From the NCBI GenBank assembly GCA_014874365.1, contig JACWAH010000010.1, positions 94,139 to 158,138 of the forward strand: a DNA stretch of 64,000 nucleotides, read 5' to 3'. Made by a program: the position numbers and the translations under genes. A model generated the notes under the pieces. That model searched no databases, was not told where the DNA came from, and saw only the letters and a program-made list of their open reading frames with translations. The first letter of the stretch is position 1, and each line of letters starts with the position of its first letter. This DNA is from Thermoplasmatales archaeon (GTDB lineage Archaea; Thermoplasmatota; Thermoplasmata; Thermoplasmatales; Thermoplasmataceae). Shown one piece after another: positions 53,101-61,885 of this stretch.

Positions 53101-53955
53101 TCATGAAGTTGTTTTTTTGTCTGAAGGTGCATCGGCTGTCCTGTTGCCTGCAACCTGGCCTCCTGACTGGGCAACGTATTTCATGCCAAGTGTTGTCATT
53201 GCACTAATGTCCGCTGCAGCAGGAACCTGCATGGGAATCATCATCAGGCTCCCTTTCCCTTCCAGTCCAATTTCATAGAGTATGTTCATCCACCTGAGCT
53301 GGAATGCTACCGGGTTGGTTGCATATTGCTTTGAAGCTTCTGACATTTTCTGTGCGGCCTCAACTTCTGCGATTGCAAGAGTGACCCTTGATCTTCTTTC
53401 CCTTTCTGCAGAAGCCTGTCTGGACATTGCCTCCTGTAGTGACTGAGGAACCTGTACGTCCCTTATTTCAACGCCGGAAACTTTCACGCCCCAGTGTTCG
53501 GTCTTCTCGTCTATGATCTCCCTTGCACTTACTGCGATCTTTTCTCTCTCGGAGAGGACCTCGTCGAATGAATACTTTCCAATTACTTCCCTTATTGTAG
53601 TTTGGGCAGAAAGGTTTGTCCCATTGAAATAGCTCTCAATGTTAAGAACAGCTTTCTGGGCATCGGCTACCTGATAATACATCACGGCGTCGATATTCAC
53701 CGGAACATTGTCTTTCGTGAATGAAGCCTCACTCTTGAACGCAACGACCTGAATTCTATTAGAAACCTTTGTGATCTTGCTTACTATCGGCGTGACAAAG
53801 ATGATGCCAGGACCCTTAATGCCCCCGTATCGACCAAGCGTAAGTACAACTGCTCTTTCCCACTCTTTCAGAACATGTATCCCGGAAAGGAGAATTATAA
53901 TAACGATAAACAGTAAAAATCCGCCGAGATAATCATAAGCCAAGCTAACTGCCAT
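53101..53955 (-). CDS. SPFH-domain (stomatin-like) membrane protein
   Basis: A 284-residue protein with one N-terminal helix (YLGGFLLFIVIIILLSGIHVL) and a cytoplasmic SPFH/band 7 domain (EWERAVVLTLGRYGGIKGPGIIFVTPIV, TKDNVPVNIDAVMYYQVADAQKAV, WGVKVSGVEIRDVQVPQSLQEAM). A coiled coil follows (ASAERERRSRVTLAIAEVEAAQKMSEASKQYA). Such proteins form membrane rings and often pair with an NfeD partner, which is not next to it. It converges with idsA. Confidence 0.9.
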   Translation of the reverse strand: MAVSLAYDYLGGFLLFIVIIILLSGIHVLKEWERAVVLTLGRYGGIKGPGIIFVTPIVSKITKVSNRIQVVAFKSEASFTKDNVPVNIDAVMYYQVADAQKAVLNIESYFNGTNLSAQTTIREVIGKYSFDEVLSEREKIAVSAREIIDEKTEHWGVKVSGVEIRDVQVPQSLQEAMSRQASAERERRSRVTLAIAEVEAAQKMSEASKQYATNPVAFQLRWMNILYEIGLEGKGSLMMIPMQVPAAADISAMTTLGMKYVAQSGGQVAGNRTADAPSDKKTTS

Positions 53956-54288
53956 GGAAATGTATTCAAAACGCAGTAATAAAAGTGTCCATTTTTGCTA
54001 TGGTAATTACATTCCATTAGATAAATAAAATTTATTGCCTAAATTTTCCCTGAGATACGCGGCATTTTAAAACTATACAGGAGCGCATAATTTACTAATT
54101 ACAGCACAAATTTTTCCTGCCCCTCATTTCACTGAAGAAAACTTATGCAAAATGATTAATTTTCTAACTATATATGATTGCCATAGCATTTCTGTTTCGA
54201 TCTCTGTGTCTTCGGAGTAAAAAATGCAAGAGGATCAAGGAATTGTGTCGAGATTTGAGTGTTAAATAGAAGGGCGTAATCAAGTTTA
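53956..54288. other. Intergenic stretch without a recognised gene
   Basis: About 330 AT-rich nt between two divergent genes, presumably holding both promoters. No open frame of coding appearance, no tRNA and no clear repeat were found. A long ncRNA cannot be ruled out by eye. Confidence 0.4.
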
Positions 54289-54885
54289 TTGAGTTCATTC
54301 CTTTTGCTGCTACTGGTCTCTATACTGGTAGCCGGTTTTCACATGATCGCGCCCGATCACTGGATTCCACTCATATCAATTTCATCTAGTAGAAATTACA
54401 GTCATAAGAAAACATATGGAATTGCAACTGCTTTAGGCAGCATACATGCTATCTCCTCATCGGCCATTGCGGTTTTTTTCGTTTTTCTTGGCCTTGTATT
54501 CTTTGCTTCGTTCGTAACTGAAATATACTATGTTTCGGAGATTCTTCTCGTTATTGTAGGAGTATACTTCTTAGTGAACGGCATCAAAGAAGAGGGCGGA
54601 GAAACTGCGTTAGCCGGAAATTCAATCCTGGCTATCAGCGTTTTTCCCGATCTTGCGCTGGCTCCAATCCTCCTTTCCGGAATAACTCTCCCTCTATCCG
54701 ACCTTTCCATCATAATAGCTGCTTTCATTTTGACCAGCGTGATTTCCCTGTTTACGATAGTATTCTTTTCATCAGGAAAAATAGGTAGTAGATTGTCGAG
54801 GCTCAAGCCAAACCACATGGATTATGCCATAGCGGCAATGTTGTTCGCCACTGCAGCGTTCTTGTACGCGTTCCCACAGATTTAG
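54289..54885 (+). CDS. Membrane protein with nickel/cobalt- or sulfite-exporter-like motif
   Basis: A 198-residue protein with six hydrophobic helices. The first helix ends in GFHMIAPDHWIPLI, similar to the H-x4-DHW metal-binding motif of nickel/cobalt transporters and UreH-like proteins. Two halves are roughly related in helix pattern. It starts with TTG, the only in-frame start in that region. The lack of the second histidine motif makes the substrate uncertain. Single gene. Confidence 0.65.
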   Translation: MSSFLLLLLVSILVAGFHMIAPDHWIPLISISSSRNYSHKKTYGIATALGSIHAISSSAIAVFFVFLGLVFFASFVTEIYYVSEILLVIVGVYFLVNGIKEEGGETALAGNSILAISVFPDLALAPILLSGITLPLSDLSIIIAAFILTSVISLFTIVFFSSGKIGSRLSRLKPNHMDYAIAAMLFATAAFLYAFPQI

Positions 54886-54957
54886 TAGAATATTGGACTC
54901 ATTTATAATTGTCCCACTCCGAGCAAAAAATAAATCAATTATCATGCATGCACCCCG

Positions 54958-55602
54958 ATGCAATTCAGGGCCAGGTTAGTTGAATGGGACGAAGTAGTGA
55001 AATGGTGCGAAATATTAAGAGGAGAAATAGTCAGGGGTTTCAATCCCGACTATATTATTGGACTTTCCCGCGGGGGCCTGGTTCCGGCGAGAATTCTTTC
55101 AGACAGCCTTCTAATAAAGGATCTATTTACGCTTAAGACCGAACACTGGGGCATGACCGCTAATGTGGATGGACAGGCAGTGCTCAAGAAACCGGATTCC
55201 CTGAACGTTTCTGGCAGAAGGGTGCTCATAATCGACGACATAACGGATACTGGGGAAAGCATGGAAATAGCGAAGAAATATGTTCAATCTCTTGGACCGG
55301 CTGAACTGAAAACCTCTACTATGCTCCATATTGACAGATCTAAACACAAGCCTGATTTCTTTGCCCAGGAAGTCAGCGGAGCTGAGTGGACCTGGTTTAT
55401 TTTCCCATGGAACGTGGTCGAAGACCTGAACAACCTTATCAGTAAATCATGCAAAGGCGAATTCGGAACAGAAGATATCCAGAAGAACCTCAAGGATGAA
55501 TTTGCCTTGGCAATCGAAATCAATACCCTGCAATCCACACTTTATAAACTTCTGGACATTGGAAAGATAAAGAAAGGAAAATACGGTTGGCAGGTCAGCT
55601 GA
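54958..55602 (+). CDS. Phosphoribosyltransferase
   Basis: A 214-residue type I PRTase. The early segment YIIGLSRGGLVPARILSD near residue 33 and the PRPP loop VLIIDDITDTGES near residue 90 identify the fold. The base-recognition part and the C-terminal extension (KNLKDEFALAIEINTLQSTLYKLLDIGKI) of about 60 residues are not of a family whose substrate I can name; purine (xanthine/guanine-like) salvage is most likely. It converges with the carbamate kinase gene. Confidence 0.85.
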   Translation: MQFRARLVEWDEVVKWCEILRGEIVRGFNPDYIIGLSRGGLVPARILSDSLLIKDLFTLKTEHWGMTANVDGQAVLKKPDSLNVSGRRVLIIDDITDTGESMEIAKKYVQSLGPAELKTSTMLHIDRSKHKPDFFAQEVSGAEWTWFIFPWNVVEDLNNLISKSCKGEFGTEDIQKNLKDEFALAIEINTLQSTLYKLLDIGKIKKGKYGWQVS

Positions 55603-56526
55603 TCAACCCGGGATTATAACCGTTCCAGATCCTCCTGAAACCGCTTTGCCTGCATTATTCAGGGAAGATATTACGGCGAGTTTTCCTCCTCCCCTGATAA
55701 ACTCGGTTGAAGCCAGAATCTTTGGCCCCATGCTACCGGAACCGAACTCGCCTTTCCTGTAAAGTTCCTCAACTTCTGAAACTTTTATCTTTCCAATTCT
55801 TTCCGAATCGTGGGTTCCATAGTTCCTGTACGCTCCCTCAACATCAGTTAGAATTACAAGGTTGCTGCAACCTATTCCATGTGCGAGAACGGAAGAAGCC
55901 AGATCCTTGTCAATCACGGCCTCGACTCCCTCGATCCTGTTTCCGTTCTTGACAACAGGTGTTCCTCCTCCTCCGGCGCTAATTGGTATGAAACCGCTAT
56001 CCAGCAATTTCTTGACCGCTTCCTCCTCCATGATCTTTTGTGGCATTGGAGATGGCACGACCCTTCTCCAGGTTCCGTTGGAAGTGTTCTTCAGTGACCA
56101 GCCATATTTTTTGGCAAGGTAATCTGCCTCCTCCTTCGGGTAAAACCTTCCAATAGGTTTAGAAGGAGAATGAAAGGCTTTGTCATCACTTGAGACAAGA
56201 GCTCTGGAAAATACAGAAATCATCTGCTTACCATTTCTTGACAGGGATCCATAAGCGTCTATGAGTATCTCGGAAATTAGTCCCTGGGACATGGAGCCGC
56301 ACGCATGCAAAGGCATTGAAGGAATGCCGTCAACTGGCTGTTCATTCCTGAGGAGTATGTCACCCACCTGTGGCCCGTTACCATGAGTAAGCACAACCTC
56401 GTTGTTCTGGAGCACATCGTAGAGCTTTGCCATCGCTTCGTTGGCAACTTTGTATTGTGCTTCATATGTTCTTTCAGCTTTTTCTGAAATGAGTGCATTT
56501 CCTCCTAGGGCAATCAAAATTCTCAT
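55603..56526 (-). CDS. arcC: Carbamate kinase
   Basis: A 307-residue amino-acid-kinase-fold enzyme that makes ATP from carbamoyl phosphate, or the reverse. The N-terminal LIALGGNALIS, TRGNGPQ-type segment VVLTHGNGPQVGDILLRN, SAGGGGTPVV near residue 192, VIDKDLASSVLA and GSMGPKILAS near 265 follow the family. No arginine deiminase or ornithine carbamoyltransferase lies beside it, so its role may be in pyrimidine or arginine carbamoyl supply. It is downstream of the SBDS gene on the same strand by 53 nt. Confidence 0.93.
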   Translation of the reverse strand: MRILIALGGNALISEKAERTYEAQYKVANEAMAKLYDVLQNNEVVLTHGNGPQVGDILLRNEQPVDGIPSMPLHACGSMSQGLISEILIDAYGSLSRNGKQMISVFSRALVSSDDKAFHSPSKPIGRFYPKEEADYLAKKYGWSLKNTSNGTWRRVVPSPMPQKIMEEEAVKKLLDSGFIPISAGGGGTPVVKNGNRIEGVEAVIDKDLASSVLAHGIGCSNLVILTDVEGAYRNYGTHDSERIGKIKVSEVEELYRKGEFGSGSMGPKILASTEFIRGGGKLAVISSLNNAGKAVSGGSGTVIIPG

Positions 56527-56579
56527 AGGTACACCGGGAAGTTGGGAATCGCTGCTGGATATTTAGTTATTTATCGGGT

Positions 56580-57275
56580 TCACTGCTTCAAAATCTTGAC
56601 TTCAATGTTTTCCTTGGCCTTGCCGGAAAGATGTTGAATGTACTCCCCCATCAATCCTGATGGTATTTCCAGGACGCCAATCCAGCTACCATCATTGGCC
56701 CACTCCTCTTTCTGGAGATATCCACTCTTCGCAATATCCCCATACAACTTTCCGTATGCGTCCCCTTTGAGTTTCACCGCAATCTTGCTTTTCTCCATCT
56801 TTATTGGGATCAGGGGTCTTATCGCCTTAAGAACTACCTGCATCTGCTCTTCCAATGGCTTGAATGGATCTACGTGGACCTTAGCTTCCTCCATCGCCTG
56901 TGCAATCCTGTTTGGGGGGTTTGGAAGGTTTGTCTGCGGGTTAATGCTCTCCCTGGCAATGATGCTGATTATCTGCTTCGTCTTCCTTTCAAGCATCTCC
57001 CTTCTCTGATCCGTTGTAAGCTGCATCTGTCCTTTCTTGACTATTGCAAGTACAATTTCTTTCAGGTCTGTTGACTTGAACACTTCCATCAGTGTGTCGC
57101 TTCCAATCTTCTCTCCCTTTCTCGCGTCCTTGAAAACCTGGTCAATGGCAAGATCCTTGTCCAGATCAACATTGCCAGCCCTAATCCTGTCTGCAGCCTC
57201 AGGATCCACGAGGATTTCAAACTTGTGACCATGAGATTCCAGTCTCGCAACGATTGCATCTTCCACTTTGACCAT
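56580..57275 (-). CDS. SBDS/Sdo1 ribosome maturation protein
   Basis: A 231-residue protein that helps release aIF6 from the large subunit. The FYSH domain is at the N-terminus (KVEDAIVARLESHGHKFEILVDPEAA and DLDKDLAIDQVFKDARKGEKI), followed by the helical domain with MQLTTDQRREMLERKTKQIISIIARESINPQTNLPNPPNRI and a C-terminal ferredoxin-like domain. Length and order are the family standard. Start ATG at 57275. Confidence 0.94.
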   Translation of the reverse strand: MVKVEDAIVARLESHGHKFEILVDPEAADRIRAGNVDLDKDLAIDQVFKDARKGEKIGSDTLMEVFKSTDLKEIVLAIVKKGQMQLTTDQRREMLERKTKQIISIIARESINPQTNLPNPPNRIAQAMEEAKVHVDPFKPLEEQMQVVLKAIRPLIPIKMEKSKIAVKLKGDAYGKLYGDIAKSGYLQKEEWANDGSWIGVLEIPSGLMGEYIQHLSGKAKENIEVKILKQ

Positions 57276-57508
57276 AAATAATATATGTCTATTCGTTTAA
57301 AAAACACTTTGATCCCCCGACTTAAGAAATGTGGATCGCCTTAACATTTTAATGATAAGAACACGTTCTAAATTTTAATAACGTAATGATTTTTTCATCC
57401 TTACAGAAATAATTAGCTTCAATTTGTGCGTCAGGAACAAGCAGATCGCAGGAAACTTTTGAGTCTTCAGGCTACGTGTTAACAATATTCTTAATGTGAA
57501 ACGACACT

Positions 57509-57523
57509 CACTTAAATTAAGTG
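57509..57523. promoter_or_regulatory. Perfect palindrome upstream of the kinase gene
   Basis: CACTTAA and TTAAGTG are exact complements around a single A, 46 nt before the ATG of the membrane kinase. The AT core could double as a TATA element, in which case a bound dimer would block the promoter. The region 57276-57508 otherwise holds no recognised gene. Confidence 0.4.
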
Positions 57524-57568
57524 TTCCAGAAATCTTTAATGCCTGTGGAATACTTATCGCAGTAACAG

Positions 57569-59296
57569 ATGAAATTCGGGTTAAGGTTACTAGTCGCCAT
57601 CATCGCGCTCGTTGCGGTTTTTTCCATACCTGCCTTTATCGTTGTGGATATCGCAGAATATCTCTGGCAGTCATATATGTACCTAAGAGTGCTGCTCGGT
57701 ACTCTTGCCGACGTAGTTTTCGTATTATTTCTATATACTGCCAGGGATATCAGGGCCAGAGGGAAGACATCAGGGCTATCAGGTGCATATCTGATACTGA
57801 TGGGTATCGTCTACGTTGCTGCTCCCCCACTGTCAGTTGCTATACTGGCATACGTATTTTCAACGATTCCTTTCATCTTTGCCATTGGATACGACATAGC
57901 CAAGAAGAGATTTCAGGCATGGGTTTCTGTCATCCCGTTACTATTAATGGTCAGTACAGTACTAGATCCGGTTGTGCCGGCATATTTTATGTTAACGGGT
58001 GTTCTGATATTTGCGCTGACCGTGTTTTATGAGATGTTTATCCCAAGTAAGGCAGTTTCAGCTAAAGTCCAGACTTCGAAAGTCCAGGTTTCTAAATCAG
58101 TTGCTCCGAAGCCTGACAAGGGATTGTCGACCAGTACAGTTCCGTCAGTGCCACCAGCTAAACCCCAGCAATCTGCTGCCACAAACATGGGGACTACCGC
58201 AAAACAGACAGCACCAGTATCACCATCGGTTGCACAGGTATCGCAGCCAATAACCCAGCAGGTAATCACACCCACTAAGAACAAAAATTCGAATAAATTT
58301 GGATACACGCCACAGAAGGACACATATCAATCCACAAATCGCAGTGCAAGTTTCAAGGTGATCAAATCCTGGCCATCCCAGGGGGAATATCAAAGGTCCT
58401 TCCAGAACCTGAAATTTGCCATCTCAGACAAATATGCGGACATAAAGGCAGGGAAGATTTTACCCAACCCTAACGTCAAGGTCCCCGGAAACATGGTCTA
58501 TTCCAGCGGTAATTATGGTACAATTTTCAAGATGGAACTGCAGAACAAGCCCTTTGCCATAAAATGTTTCACCAAGTCGAGCCAGGATATACAAAGGCGA
58601 TACTACGAAATCAGCAGATATCTTCGGGAGATTCAGGGGAAATACAACATTGATGCTCTCAAGAATTTTGAATACCTGAACGATTGTGTCAGGACACTTA
58701 AAGATCCAAAGTATTATTATCCGGTCCTTAAGATGGACTGGATTGGTGGTTCGGTATTGAACAGCTTCATAGCCGCCAACATGAAAAAGCAGTCTGCCCT
58801 GAGGAGCTTGGCCCAGTCATTCATCGAAACCTCTGCAAAGTTGTATCGACTCGGTGTTTCACATGGCGATCTTGCCGGCGACAATATTCTTGTGACGCCG
58901 GACAACAGGATTGCCCTCATTGATTATGACGGGATGTACGTCCCGGCATTCCGTGGAGAAAAAGCTCCCGAAAAGGGACATGAGCACTTTCAGCATCCAG
59001 ACAGATCGATTAACCATTTCAACGAGGACTTAGATAATTTTTCAAGCCTCATAATTTACACTTCACTTCTTGCAGTTTCGTCAAAGCCCGCAATATGGGA
59101 TAAATATAACAAGGGGGACTACGATTGTCTAATATTCAGGCACAAAGATTTTAAGGAGCCAGACACCTCGCCCATAATAAAGGAACTTTCTAAGGAAAAC
59201 GGTATTTTAGGAAAGCTTTCCAACTTGATTTACAAAGCGATTGATCATGAACCCCTCTGGGAACAGGTGGCTCCGGCAAATCTCCTTAAAATTTGA
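57569..59296 (+). CDS. Membrane-anchored Ser/Thr protein kinase of the vWA/PP2C triad
   Basis: A 575-residue protein. Residues 5-155 form about six transmembrane helices, 158-260 are a Pro/Gln/Ser/Thr-rich linker, and 265-575 a protein kinase. The ATP-site Lys is K332 (FAIKCF), the catalytic loop is HGDLAGDNILV (H432, D434, N439), and the metal Asp lies in LIDYDGM (about 452-454). The sequence GHEHFQHPDRS after the activation segment, then DLDNFSSLIIYTSLLA, is what bacterial YegI-type kinases of TerY-phosphorylation triads show. All key residues are present, so activity is likely. It faces the PP2C and vWA genes tail to tail, 2 nt apart. Confidence 0.88.
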   Translation: MKFGLRLLVAIIALVAVFSIPAFIVVDIAEYLWQSYMYLRVLLGTLADVVFVLFLYTARDIRARGKTSGLSGAYLILMGIVYVAAPPLSVAILAYVFSTIPFIFAIGYDIAKKRFQAWVSVIPLLLMVSTVLDPVVPAYFMLTGVLIFALTVFYEMFIPSKAVSAKVQTSKVQVSKSVAPKPDKGLSTSTVPSVPPAKPQQSAATNMGTTAKQTAPVSPSVAQVSQPITQQVITPTKNKNSNKFGYTPQKDTYQSTNRSASFKVIKSWPSQGEYQRSFQNLKFAISDKYADIKAGKILPNPNVKVPGNMVYSSGNYGTIFKMELQNKPFAIKCFTKSSQDIQRRYYEISRYLREIQGKYNIDALKNFEYLNDCVRTLKDPKYYYPVLKMDWIGGSVLNSFIAANMKKQSALRSLAQSFIETSAKLYRLGVSHGDLAGDNILVTPDNRIALIDYDGMYVPAFRGEKAPEKGHEHFQHPDRSINHFNEDLDNFSSLIIYTSLLAVSSKPAIWDKYNKGDYDCLIFRHKDFKEPDTSPIIKELSKENGILGKLSNLIYKAIDHEPLWEQVAPANLLKI

Positions 59297-59298
59297 TA

Positions 59299-60015
59299 TC
59301 AGGGAGTAACGAGCATCAAAGTGACGTCGTCATTGTGCATCACTTTTTCCTTGCGCAGGTTGACCACCTTCTCTTCGATACCATCGAATCCTTCAACAAT
59401 TTCTGTAATCTTGTCCGCAGAATCTGATTCTATAATCCACTTTGAGACGGCGTCAGTGGCCAATAAAAACGAATCTCCGTTCTTCCACTTCCTCCTCATA
59501 ATGGAAGGTTCAACCTTGACGGGAGACACCTTCTGAAGGGATGGATATCCATATCCACTCCAGATGAGCTTTGGATTGAACTTGAAGTCCTGGGCGCGCA
59601 TACTCGGGTATACGTTAAAACCTGATTCGTCCAGGTGAAACAAGCAGGAATCTCCAACATAAGTAACTATAAATTCGTTATTCACCCTGTCAATCTGAAG
59701 TCCTAAAAAAGTGGAATAAGCGCCGCTTGTCACCTTGTTCTTCACGAACCATGGTAGGGTATTCCAATCAACACTTGTCTTCCACAAATCTCTGCTTTTC
59801 TTAACGAATTCCAAAAACGCATCCTTGCTGTTGACCCCAGTTGATTTAGAAAAAGTCGATACCAAGGCTCTTGCCCACTGCCCTGCGAAACTGGAATCGC
59901 TTGCGCCATCGGCAACCGCAAAGAATCCGTTTTCTTCAGAAAAAGCAAAGGAATCTTCATTCTCATCAGGGCGATTCCCCACTTTGGGAACTGAAATATA
60001 ACGGGGGACGTTCAA
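59299..60015 (-). CDS. PP2C-type protein phosphatase of the triad
   Basis: A 238-residue metal-dependent Ser/Thr phosphatase. The metal-binding Asp residues lie in RPDENEDSFAF near residue 17, FFAVADGASDS near 32, and YVGDSCLFHLD and LATDAVSKWIIES later. TTG start directly after the stop of the vWA gene, so vWA and phosphatase are cotranslated. By homology with bacterial YegK it would reverse phosphorylation by the kinase encoded opposite. Confidence 0.87.
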   Translation of the reverse strand: MNVPRYISVPKVGNRPDENEDSFAFSEENGFFAVADGASDSSFAGQWARALVSTFSKSTGVNSKDAFLEFVKKSRDLWKTSVDWNTLPWFVKNKVTSGAYSTFLGLQIDRVNNEFIVTYVGDSCLFHLDESGFNVYPSMRAQDFKFNPKLIWSGYGYPSLQKVSPVKVEPSIMRRKWKNGDSFLLATDAVSKWIIESDSADKITEIVEGFDGIEEKVVNLRKEKVMHNDDVTLMLVTP

Positions 60016-60855
60016 TTACTGCATCTGTCCGGATGGTCCTCTTGTGCCAATGTCAATAAACTGAATCAACTGTTCCAACTGCGCGTTAAATACGTAGCTC
60101 CTCGCGCCCTCAGAAATGTTATATGACATCTCTCTTGCATATCCCATGTACTGCTCTGGAAGCGGACTGGAAATGTCGAAGAGAATTTTTGCATATCTGT
60201 CCTCTGGAAGTGCTTCCGGGTGGGACGGGAATGTTATCGGTGTGCCTGGAGAACTGGAAACATGGCAGTTCCACAACAGGGTATTGCCGTCACTGGACGC
60301 AATGCTCATTATGTCATCCGCCACTGCAGTTGGGTCCCCGTCTGTTGCCTGACCATCGGAAATGTTGATCACAATTGGCGGGTAAGTATCAGGTCTTTTG
60401 TCTACCCAGTCCCTGACTATATCCCTTGCCATTCCCAAGCCGTGTACCATCGGAGTGTCACTGGAAGCGATTGGATCGAACCAAATACCAAGCTCATAAT
60501 CAACGTCAATCAATCCACCCTCGCCATCGGAGACTTTGGTTATTCTCTTCTCTGTTCTAAGTGGGTTGTTTGCTAGAGCGGAAATAGGCTGAACCGGATC
60601 TCCTTTGAGAATAGCCTGTGCGGTGCCAGCCCTGAAGCCGTACCCAATTACGGAAAGGTAAAAATAATCCCTTATGCCGTCAGCTTTCGTACACCTGCCT
60701 ATGAATTCTCCAATCTGCCTGTTTATTGCATCAGCAGCTTCCCTGGCTTTAGAGTTGTCGCTGCCGGGTATTTTATGGCTCATAGACCTCGACTGGTCAA
60801 TCATAAACACTACTAGCGATGGATTCGTTCTGCTGATTTCAGCTTCGTAACTCAT
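60016..60855 (-). CDS. vWA-domain protein (TerY/YegL-like) of the triad
   Basis: A 279-residue protein with a von Willebrand A domain. The MIDAS metal site is MIDQSRSMSHK (DxSxS) near residue 18, with further ligands in DTPMVHGLGMARDIV and VINISDGQATDGDPT. The C-terminal helical tail runs to SGQMQ. The frame is open to 60990, but MSYEAEISRTNPSLVV at 60855 is chosen as the start because the domain begins there. vWA proteins of this group act as scaffolds or phosphorylation targets for the kinase/phosphatase pair. Confidence 0.87.
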   Translation of the reverse strand: MSYEAEISRTNPSLVVFMIDQSRSMSHKIPGSDNSKAREAADAINRQIGEFIGRCTKADGIRDYFYLSVIGYGFRAGTAQAILKGDPVQPISALANNPLRTEKRITKVSDGEGGLIDVDYELGIWFDPIASSDTPMVHGLGMARDIVRDWVDKRPDTYPPIVINISDGQATDGDPTAVADDIMSIASSDGNTLLWNCHVSSSPGTPITFPSHPEALPEDRYAKILFDISSPLPEQYMGYAREMSYNISEGARSYVFNAQLEQLIQFIDIGTRGPSGQMQ

Positions 60856-61087
60856 CGTATTTGATCGCCGAGCTATTACTAATATTTTTCTACTCTTTTC
60901 AATTAAAATGGAACTTGTATAATGTTTATAGGCAGATGTTAATGAATATCTGGCAAGGGATATGCGATTTCGTACCTCGCGGCAGTACATCTACGTTGAA
61001 GAGCTATTATTATTGGTTTTTAGGTCCATATTAAAGCAATAATTTAACAGATAAAAGAAACTAGTACAATAAAAGTAAAAAATGGGT

Positions 61088-61789
61088 TTAGAAAAGCTTT
61101 GACACTTCTTCTTTCTCAAATACCCTGAATTTGTTTCCTGATGTAACTGAAGCAACTTCCGGTATTGACTTCGCTGCGTCCTCTTCCTGGGAAGATCGGA
61201 GAGCGGCAATCGCCAAAGAAATAGCATCAGATTCCTTCAGGTCCTCAGAGTATTTCTGTTCCAGGTAGGCTGTAACCTGGTCTTTTCCAGCACCAACTGC
61301 AACCGCTTTGTACTCGTTTATTGTGCCTGCTGGATCACAGTCAAACACTCTTGGCCCAATCTGGTCCACGCCGGCAAATATCATTGATACGCCGTATGGT
61401 CTAACTCCTCCATATTGCGTGTATTGCTGCATCTGATCTGCAACCTTCTTGACAAGGCTCTCAAGATTGACCATCATTCCGTAAGTTACCTTTTCCTGCT
61501 GAGATCCCACCCTCGAATAATCAATGAGAACTCTTGCATCGGCGACAAGCCCCGAAGTCACGGTAGCAACAAAGTCGTCAATAAGCTGGATTTTCTCAAC
61601 TGAGTTTTGTTCTACGAGTCTGCTTCTGACTCTCTTTTCAGATACAAGGGCTACGCCGTTCTTGAATTTTATTCCCAGTGCAGTTGATCCTTTCTTTACC
61701 GCTTCCCTTGCATATTCAACTTGGAAAAGTCTCCCATCAGGAGAAAATACTGTGATCGCTCGGTCGTAAGCCATTTGTCCCTGTTGCAT
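61088..61789 (-). CDS. psmA: Proteasome alpha subunit
   Basis: A 233-residue structural subunit of the archaeal 20S proteasome, forming the outer rings and the gate. The gating N-terminus reads [40 protein letters not shown], the classical alpha signature. [13 protein letters not shown] and the rest align along the family. The HbYX-receiving lysine pocket region is present. The single gene is not beside a beta subunit in this window. Confidence 0.95.
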   Translation of the reverse strand: MQQGQMAYDRAITVFSPDGRLFQVEYAREAVKKGSTALGIKFKNGVALVSEKRVRSRLVEQNSVEKIQLIDDFVATVTSGLVADARVLIDYSRVGSQQEKVTYGMMVNLESLVKKVADQMQQYTQYGGVRPYGVSMIFAGVDQIGPRVFDCDPAGTINEYKAVAVGAGKDQVTAYLEQKYSEDLKESDAISLAIAALRSSQEEDAAKSIPEVASVTSGNKFRVFEKEEVSKLF

Positions 61790-61885
61790 AAAGTTTCACC
61801 GGGCAATGGAATCTCAATTGAATTATAAACATTTGGTAACAACCTTGACAGCTAATGGGATTCGGCACACTGCGCCAAACAGTGC

